The notes below the pieces were generated by a model. That model was not told the origin of the DNA. It saw nothing but the letters and a program-made list of their open reading frames with translations, and ran no database searches. A stretch of 27,431 bases of DNA from Desulfobacterales bacterium (GTDB taxonomy: Bacteria; Desulfobacterota; Desulfobacteria; Desulfobacterales; UBA2174_A), in NCBI GenBank assembly GCA_025454075.1, contig JALOPD010000015.1, positions 1-27,431 of the forward strand. The letters are read 5' to 3'. Numbering within the stretch: position 1 is the first letter of the stretch; every line of letters begins with the position of its first letter. This document shows positions 22,512 to 27,431 of the stretch, piece after piece. The position numbers and the translations under genes are program-made.

Positions 22512-22994
22512 ATGATCTCGACATCCGCTTCAGGCAGATTTGCCGTCGTTCTTCTGATTCTCGCCGTGGCGCTGGCGCTCGCCGCACCGGCGGTCGCCGC
22601 GGACAAGGCCGCGGCCAAGGGCCTCAAAAGACCGGCGGCGGCAGCGGAATCCAGGGACCCGAACTTCTGGTTCCAAAAGGGTGCGCTGTGCGCCACCTAC
22701 GGCAACAACCAGGCGGCGATCCGCTATTTCGGCAGGGCCATCGCCCTCGACCCCGGCCACAGCGGCGCCCTGTTCTCCCAGGGCGTCTCCTACGGCCAGC
22801 TGGGCAACTTTACCCGGGCCGTCTCCGACATCAGCCGGGCCATCGAGATGGAGCCTCAGAACGGTCTTTATTACTATGGCCGCGGCCGGACCTATCTGCT
22901 GGCCGGGGAGAAGGACAGGGCCATGCAGGATTTCCGCAAAGCCGCCGATCTGGGGGACGAGGACGCCCAAGCGTATCTGGCCGGCGCCAAGTAG
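22512..22994 (+). CDS. secreted/periplasmic tetratricopeptide repeat protein
   Basis: The 160-aa product has a signal peptide (FAVVLLILAVALALAAPAVAA, residues 10-30) and three consecutive 34-residue TPR units (about 50-151). All three keep the typical small/aromatic positions (NFWFQKGALCATYGNNQAAIRYFGRAIALDP, then SYGQLGNFTRAVSDISRAIEMEP, then RTYLLAGEKDRAMQDFRKAADLGD). TPRs mediate protein-protein contact; the partner is unknown. The ATG at 22512 is preferred to a TTG at 22506 because GGGAG lies seven bases upstream of it. It is monocistronic and converges with the 986-aa gene. Confidence 0.88.
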   Translation: MISTSASGRFAVVLLILAVALALAAPAVAADKAAAKGLKRPAAAAESRDPNFWFQKGALCATYGNNQAAIRYFGRAIALDPGHSGALFSQGVSYGQLGNFTRAVSDISRAIEMEPQNGLYYYGRGRTYLLAGEKDRAMQDFRKAADLGDEDAQAYLAGAK

Positions 22995-23023
22995 AGCGGC
23001 GGGATCGGCATTGCCGGACGGGC

Positions 23024-23066
23024 GCAAGGTTGCAAGGGTAAAGATACAAGGTTCAAGGTGCAGGGG
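23024..23066. repeat. degenerate CAAGGT-type short repeat
   Basis: Imperfect units of CAAGGTT/CAAGGTG/CAAGGG follow each other in the gap between the convergent TPR and 986-aa genes. The period is about 7-9 bases. The function is unknown. Confidence 0.5.
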
Positions 23067-23117
23067 GATCAGGTTTTTTTATCCATGCGCCCTGTTCCGT
23101 GAACCGTGCGCCTTTTT

Positions 23118-26078
23118 TTACGGCAAAATCACCGCCTGTGTTTTTTTTCCGTCGATCTTGAGGGTGAGCGGCCGGTCCAGCCGGATGTGCCGAAGGTACC
23201 GGGTGGCTGCGGACGGCGGCTGGGCTTTCAGCCAGTTCCAGTCGACGAAATCCTCCCCGCCGGCGGCGGTGGTCAGGTAGCTGATGTCCAGGGACGTGAT
23301 GTTGTGGAAAAAATGCGACCCCTGGGACGGGTCGGCCCTGAGCGCCTCGGTGGCCGTTTCCACGACCGCTTTCACCGCGGAGATGTCGCTCCATTTCACC
23401 GGGATGCCGAGCCAGCGGTCGGCCGAACCCCAGCGCCCCGGCCCGACCAGCAAGTACCGTCGACGCTGCGCCTCGAGCTGCTTGTTCAACCGCCCGACCT
23501 CGCCGGCGATGTCCACGGTGCGGGCCACGTCGAAGGCCTCGGGGTCGACGAAAATGATGTCCTGCAGATCGCTCACCTGCCCGTTGCCGAGCGCCATCGT
23601 CGAGTAGCAGATGGCCCGCTGCCGGTCCTCGTCGCTGATCTCCACATTCAGTTTTTGCCGTGCCACGGCCATCGGCCGGATCTGCAGCAGATCGAACACC
23701 GGCCTCGGCCCGGCCGCCAGATTTACCGCAAACTCGATCTCCACCGGGCAGCCCATGCCCTTGCGGCCCAATTCCAGCAGGGTCTCTAAAATCCCCGGCA
23801 GCGGGAACTCGCGGTATTTCAGGATGCCGGCAAACGTCAGCACCGGCAGGCCGCCGTTCTGGAACCCGTCGCGGATGCGGTGCTCCTGGGGAAAGTACGT
23901 GCTCGACAGCGCCCGCACCGCCGGGCTGTCGGGGACGTCGTCCACCGCCAGCCGGATCAGCGTCGGGTCCTCTTCCGTGCCGCGCAGTTCCGGGACATCC
24001 TGCATTTTCAACGCGTAAAAGAACCGTTGGGCGTTTTTCAGGATGTCGTCCACCGTCGAGAACTGCGGCATGAACTGGGGGTATTTCGGCGAGAAGCGCA
24101 GCGAGGTCCCGCCTTCCACCACCATTTTCCCCAGCCCCAGGGCAATGTGCGCGATCCCCTCGTCGGGCTTCATGTGGGCGATCGGATAGAAATTGTAGGA
24201 CTGGACCACGCCGGCCAGGGCGGGAAAGAAATGCCCGCCCCAGGCCGCTCCCGTCAGGTGCTGGACGGCCACGGCCATTTTTTCTTCCTCGATGCGGTGG
24301 TAGGTGCTCCGGGCGAACGACTTGGGGCTTTCAAAATACGTGGAGGCATAGACCAGCTTGACGGCGGCGATCAGCCGCTCGAGCCGCCCGGCCCGGTCGG
24401 GGTCGTTGTTGGGCAGCATGTAGGTGCGGTAGATCCCGGCAAACGGTTGGAACTGGGCGTCCTCGAGCAGGCTGGAGGAGCGCACCGCCAGCGGGCAGGT
24501 CGTGTGCTCCACGAAAACCGCGAGATTTCGAGCGAGCCACTCCGGGAGTCGGGCGCTGAGAAAGGCGGCGGCGATCTCCGCATCGCCCGCCTCGCGGGTG
24601 GCGAACTCCCTGAGGTTGTTTTCGGCGACAAAGGCATCGAACCCTTCGGTGCTGATGGCCAGCGTCTTGGGGACGCGGATGTCGACGCCCTTGAAATTCT
24701 CATGCAGCTCGGGGTGCGACCGGAGCAGGGTGGAGGCGAACGCCAGCCCGCGCGCCTTGCCGCCCAGCGAGCCGCGCCCGATTTTGATGAAGTCCGCATC
24801 CGGGTCGAAGCGCCCCTCGAACATTTCCGTGATGACCCCGCGCTGGATGCCTTTGCGCCGGTCGTGGATGCAGCGGACCAGGTAGTGCTTGAGGGCTTCC
24901 ACGCTGGCAAAGTCGCTGACCTTTACGGGTTTGAGCTTCGAGGCCAGCATGACCTCCGAGCGGGCCATGAACCAACTGGAGAAGTGGTTGCGGCGGGCAT
25001 GGTAATCCACCGAATCGTCGGGGATGGAGGGCAGGAGCTTCTCCATGACGCGCAGGTTGGAGGCGCGGGCGATCTCCCGGCCGTCGGGAAGGCGGAAGAT
25101 GAAATCTCCGAAGCCTAAAAACTGCATGAAGAATTCGTGGATTTCCGCGTAGAGCTTCGGGGAGGTCTTGTTGATGAAGAACGCCGGCACCTGCCGCGCT
25201 TTTTCGCGATTGGCCTCGTCCGTGCTCAGGGTGAGCAGCGGCAGATCCGGGTTCTGCGCCCGGATCATGGACAGGAGATCGACGCCCGCCTTTTCGTCCA
25301 TGACGCCGCCGCGCGGGAACCGTACGTCCGACAGCACGCTCAGCAGATACGGCTGGTAGCGCCGGCAGAGGTCCACGGCCTCCTCGTAGGTTTGCGCCAC
25401 CAGGATCTTCGGCCGGGCGCGCATCCGGAAGATGCGGTGTTCGTCGTTGACCGACTCCTCCATGGCCGCCTGGGTCTGGGTGACGATTTCCTTGTAGAGG
25501 ATCGGCAGCAGCGAGGAGTAGTGCACCGGGGCGTCCTCGACCAGAACGATGACCCGCACCCGGGCCCGCTCGGTGTCGAAGGCCACGTTCAGGCGGTCCT
25601 CGAGGTTCTTGATGAGGGCCAGCAGCAGGTCGCTGTTTCCCTGCCATACGTAGACCCGGTCGATCGCCTCGCGGTCGCAGTCCCGTTGGTCTATCAGGTG
25701 CTGGCCGGTCTTGTGCACCAGGAGAAAAACCGGGAGGTCCGGAAAATTTTGCTTGATGGTGCGGCCCAGCACGTAGGCGTGCGTGTCGTCCACCAGCGGC
25801 ATGGTGATCACGAGGTCGAACTTTTTGCGGTGCAGGGCTTCCAGGGCTTCCTGGGAGGTGGACGCCCAGGTGAGCATCGGGGGGCGCGACAGGTTGAGGC
25901 CGCGGTACTCGTGAATGATGCGCTCCGCCAGGCGGCCCTCCTCTTCCATGATGAAAGCCTCATACGGGCTGCTGATCAGGAGGATGTCGGTGACCTTGCG
26001 GGCCATCAACTCGTGGAAGACCTTGAAGGAGAGATCAAAGTCGTCGCTGCCGGTCGGTGCCTCGAAATGTGCGTCCAT
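23118..26078 (-). CDS. tandem receiver-like domains fused to a PEP-synthase/PPDK-type ATP-grasp domain
   Basis: The 986-aa protein begins with two response-regulator-like domains. The first (about 30-165) is degenerate: the phosphoacceptor position in FDLVITMPL is not Asp. The second (about 173-325) keeps the acidic pair E181-D182, the phosphoacceptor D251 in LLSVLSDVRFP, the Ser/Thr in LLTLST and K304 in FINK. A PPDK/PEP-synthase N-terminal ATP-binding region follows, with SLGGKARGLAFA (437-448), PLAVRSSSLLEDAQFQPFAGIY (529-550) and closing FDLLQIRPM. There is no phosphohistidine swivel domain or PEP-binding barrel. The last 170 residues carry LLVGPGRWGSADRWLGIPV. It may be a phosphotransferase controlled by phosphorylation; the substrate is unknown. 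Annotation as a plain PEP synthase would mislead. The ATG at 26078 has AGGA upstream. Confidence 0.88.
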   Translation of the reverse strand: MDAHFEAPTGSDDFDLSFKVFHELMARKVTDILLISSPYEAFIMEEEGRLAERIIHEYRGLNLSRPPMLTWASTSQEALEALHRKKFDLVITMPLVDDTHAYVLGRTIKQNFPDLPVFLLVHKTGQHLIDQRDCDREAIDRVYVWQGNSDLLLALIKNLEDRLNVAFDTERARVRVIVLVEDAPVHYSSLLPILYKEIVTQTQAAMEESVNDEHRIFRMRARPKILVAQTYEEAVDLCRRYQPYLLSVLSDVRFPRGGVMDEKAGVDLLSMIRAQNPDLPLLTLSTDEANREKARQVPAFFINKTSPKLYAEIHEFFMQFLGFGDFIFRLPDGREIARASNLRVMEKLLPSIPDDSVDYHARRNHFSSWFMARSEVMLASKLKPVKVSDFASVEALKHYLVRCIHDRRKGIQRGVITEMFEGRFDPDADFIKIGRGSLGGKARGLAFASTLLRSHPELHENFKGVDIRVPKTLAISTEGFDAFVAENNLREFATREAGDAEIAAAFLSARLPEWLARNLAVFVEHTTCPLAVRSSSLLEDAQFQPFAGIYRTYMLPNNDPDRAGRLERLIAAVKLVYASTYFESPKSFARSTYHRIEEEKMAVAVQHLTGAAWGGHFFPALAGVVQSYNFYPIAHMKPDEGIAHIALGLGKMVVEGGTSLRFSPKYPQFMPQFSTVDDILKNAQRFFYALKMQDVPELRGTEEDPTLIRLAVDDVPDSPAVRALSSTYFPQEHRIRDGFQNGGLPVLTFAGILKYREFPLPGILETLLELGRKGMGCPVEIEFAVNLAAGPRPVFDLLQIRPMAVARQKLNVEISDEDRQRAICYSTMALGNGQVSDLQDIIFVDPEAFDVARTVDIAGEVGRLNKQLEAQRRRYLLVGPGRWGSADRWLGIPVKWSDISAVKAVVETATEALRADPSQGSHFFHNITSLDISYLTTAAGGEDFVDWNWLKAQPPSAATRYLRHIRLDRPLTLKIDGKKTQAVILP

Positions 26079-26098
26079 GGGGATGAGGTTCCTGAGAA

Positions 26099-26138
26099 GT
26101 GCCTAAAGTGCGCTAAAGTGCCTATAGTGCCTAAAGTT
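26099..26138. repeat. GTGCCTAAA-type repeat cluster in the leader of the 986-aa gene
   Basis: Four imperfect units GTGCCTAAA, GTGCGCTAAA, GTGCCTATA and GTGCCTAAA follow each other 21 bases upstream of the ATG, in the transcribed leader. The 16-mer at 26109-26124 is identical to one after polA (17699-17714). Confidence 0.8.
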
Positions 26139-26182
26139 GGAAACGCCGAGCGACCAACCCGGCGACCGTTGCGCTTGAATCT

Positions 26183-26211
26183 TATATAGGCCCATGTCCG
26201 GAGAATTTCAA
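26183..26211 (-). promoter_or_regulatory. sigma-70-type promoter of the 986-aa gene
   Basis: On the minus strand TTGAAA (26211-26206) and TATATA (26188-26183) are separated by 17 bases. The -35 overlaps the stop codon of the upstream radical SAM gene. The start near 26176 gives a leader of about 98 bases that contains the repeat cluster. Confidence 0.6.
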
Positions 26212-27149
26212 GAAACGGCCGGAAAAACAGGCGCGCCGTTGCCGCAGAGCTTGCCCTGCCAGGTGTCCCGGCGCTCGAGCGTCTCGTGGATGGCTTTGAG
26301 CGTGGTGGCCTTCTCCCGGCTCCAGGATGGGGCCGCGAGCTCCTCCGGGTGGGGGTCGCCCGTCAGGCGCTGGACGACGGTTCGGGCGGGAAGGCGTTCG
26401 AGCACGTCCACGACCTGGTCCACGTACTCCTGCCGTTCGAGGCAGCGGTATGCGCCGGAGCGGAACAGGGCGTCCAGACGCGTGCCCCGGACGACGTAAA
26501 GGTTATGGAGCTTGACGCCGTCGACGCCCGCCGCCGCCAGGGTGTCCGCCGTGAAGCGCGCGTCCGCGGCGGTTTCGCCCGGCAGCCCGAGGATCACGTG
26601 GGCGCACACCGGGATGCCGCGCCGGTGGGCGGCCTCCAGCGCCCTCAAGAAACAGGCGGCGTCGTGGCCGCGGTGGATGGCGGCGAGCGTGGCGTCGCGC
26701 GCGGACTGCAGCCCGTACTCGACCCAGACCAGGCAGCGGCGGGCCACCTCCTCAAGCAGGTCCAGGACCGGCCCCGGGACGCAGTCCGGGCGGGTCCCGA
26801 TAAAGAGCCCCACCACGCCCTCGACGCCGAGGGCCTCCTCGTAAAGCGCCCGGAGGCGTTCGACGGGTGCGTAGGTGTTGGAGAAGGATTGGAAATAGGC
26901 GATGAACTTCTCGGCGCGGTAGCGCCGGGCCATGGCGATCTTGCCGGCCTCGAGCTGCGCGGCGATGGAAAGCCCACGGCCATGGGCGCCGGTGCCCGAC
27001 CCCTGCGCGTTGCAGTAGATGCAGCCGCCGGTGCCGACGGCGCCGTCCCGGTTCGGGCAGCCGAGGCCGGCGTCCAGCGTGATTTTCTGGACGCGGCACC
27101 CAAAACGCCCGCGCAGGTAGGAGTTGAGGTCGTTGTAACGGTTCGGCAT
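26208..27149 (-). CDS. YhcC-type radical SAM protein
   Basis: The 313-aa protein belongs to the YhcC (TIGR01212-like) radical SAM group. It opens RYNDLNSYLRGRFGCRVQKITLDAGLGCPNRDG, and the cluster cysteines are C31, C43 and C46 (CX11CX2C, in GCPNRDG...GGCIYC). The long spacing of the first cysteine is a family trait. Other conserved parts are FIAYFQSFSNTYAP, GLFIGTRPDCVP, VWVEYGLQSARD, HVILGLPGET and VKLHNLYVVRGT. The biochemical function of the family is not established; an RNA- or cofactor-modification role is often guessed. The ATG at 27149 is divergent from mnmG with 163 bp between. Confidence 0.92.
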   Translation of the reverse strand: MPNRYNDLNSYLRGRFGCRVQKITLDAGLGCPNRDGAVGTGGCIYCNAQGSGTGAHGRGLSIAAQLEAGKIAMARRYRAEKFIAYFQSFSNTYAPVERLRALYEEALGVEGVVGLFIGTRPDCVPGPVLDLLEEVARRCLVWVEYGLQSARDATLAAIHRGHDAACFLRALEAAHRRGIPVCAHVILGLPGETAADARFTADTLAAAGVDGVKLHNLYVVRGTRLDALFRSGAYRCLERQEYVDQVVDVLERLPARTVVQRLTGDPHPEELAAPSWSREKATTLKAIHETLERRDTWQGKLCGNGAPVFPAVS

Positions 27150-27155
27150 GTCGGC

Positions 27156-27184
27156 TTGACCCGCTGAGGCGGCGCCTCTATAAT
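27156..27184 (+). promoter_or_regulatory. near-consensus promoter of mnmG
   Basis: TTGACC (27156-27161) and a perfect TATAAT (27179-27184) are 17 bases apart, matching the sigma-70 consensus at 11 of 12 positions. Transcription would start near 27191. Confidence 0.85.
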
Positions 27185-27201
27185 GCGCTCGTCGCCGTCA
27201 T

Positions 27202-27246
27202 CGCGCTGATCGCCTCAAGGTCCCGGTGGACCCAGCGATAAGCGCG
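27202..27246 (+). promoter_or_regulatory. long leader hairpin of mnmG
   Basis: CGCGCTGATCGC (27202-27213) pairs with GCGATAAGCGCG (27235-27246) with a single mismatch, and encloses a second hairpin GGTCC/GGACC (27219-27232). It lies about 11 bases after the predicted transcription start and has no U-run, so it is a leader structure rather than a terminator. Confidence 0.6.
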
Positions 27247-27312
27247 CTGTCGCTTGCCGCTCATCTATCACACGCGCCCGGTTTCGCGCAATCGACAAGC
27301 CGGCCTGCACTC

Positions 27313-27431
27313 ATGACCTTCCACCCCGCCGCTTACGACATCCTCGTGGTCGGAGCCGGCCACGCCGGCTGCGAAGCCGCCCTGGCCGCGGCCCGCATGG
27401 GCTGCCGCGTGCTGCTTTTGGCGATCGACCT
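27313..27431 (+). CDS. mnmG: tRNA uridine-5-carboxymethylaminomethyl modification enzyme MnmG, 5' part
   Basis: Only the first 39 codons lie in the window. They read [30 protein letters not shown], then CRVLLLAID. The dinucleotide-binding motif [10 protein letters not shown] for FAD is diagnostic of MnmG (GidA), which with MnmE modifies the wobble uridine of several tRNAs. The ATG at 27313 has no clear ribosome site. The nearby radical SAM and dihydrouridine synthase genes are separate units. Confidence 0.93.
   Translation, partial: MTFHPAAYDILVVGAGHAGCEAALAAARMGCRVLLLAID

Noticed and set aside
27150..27312. Possible chromosomal origin next to mnmG (gidA)
   Set aside because: mnmG flanks oriC in some bacteria, but no TTATCCACA-type DnaA boxes or AT-rich unwinding region are present; a promoter and leader hairpin explain the gap.

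Overview
The window is about 27 kb of GC-rich bacterial chromosome with dense, mostly operonic genes. It contains no phage, plasmid, CRISPR, rRNA or tRNA genes that I could find. The gene mix suggests an anaerobic or facultative member of the Desulfobacterota (former Deltaproteobacteria), for example a sulfate reducer or syntroph that oxidises organic acids. The pointers are a LIV-type ABC importer joined to acyl-CoA ligases and an acyl-CoA dehydrogenase, a large receiver/PEP-synthase-like protein, and several small conserved-looking proteins without a known function. This placement is inference from gene content; there is no marker RNA to confirm it.

Left part (1-9104, all minus strand): one long catabolic operon read right to left. 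It runs from a periplasmic substrate-binding protein through LivH, LivM, LivG and LivF to two AMP-forming acyl-CoA ligases and an acyl-CoA dehydrogenase that leaves the window. Together they could import a carboxylic acid, activate it to a CoA thioester and oxidise it. A perfect 11-bp hairpin separates the binding-protein gene from the permease genes. The dehydrogenase reading frame is broken by a 35-bp tandem duplication.

Middle (9105-14999): a 515-bp regulatory stretch holds a promoter and a strongly structured leader for a plus-strand NlpC/P60 protein with an unusual beta-rich C-terminus. Next come a small unknown protein, a YhbY-type RNA-binding protein, and a five-gene minus-strand operon: CoA-binding protein, Cys-rich zinc-ribbon protein, radical SAM protein, half-size GDT1/UPF0016 transporter, and lytic transglycosylase with LysM.

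Right part (14997-27431): a complete DNA polymerase I gene, then a divergent pair (small unknown protein and a CsgG/FlgT-like lipoprotein). A minus-strand operon follows: MBL-fold hydrolase, unknown 113-aa protein, DUF1848 protein with a C-terminal CX3CX2C motif, and tRNA-dihydrouridine synthase. Then come a secreted TPR protein, a 986-aa receiver/ATP-grasp protein, a YhcC-type radical SAM protein, and the first 39 codons of mnmG behind a near-consensus promoter and a long leader hairpin. A short repeat family based on GTGCCTAAA occurs at two distant intergenic places, after polA and in the leader of the 986-aa gene.

No single locus is an obvious new defence or biosynthetic system. The observations most worth checking are the 35-bp frameshift duplication, the structured NlpC/P60 leader and fusion, the receiver/ATP-grasp protein lacking a phosphohistidine domain, the DUF1848 cysteine motif, and the repeat family.
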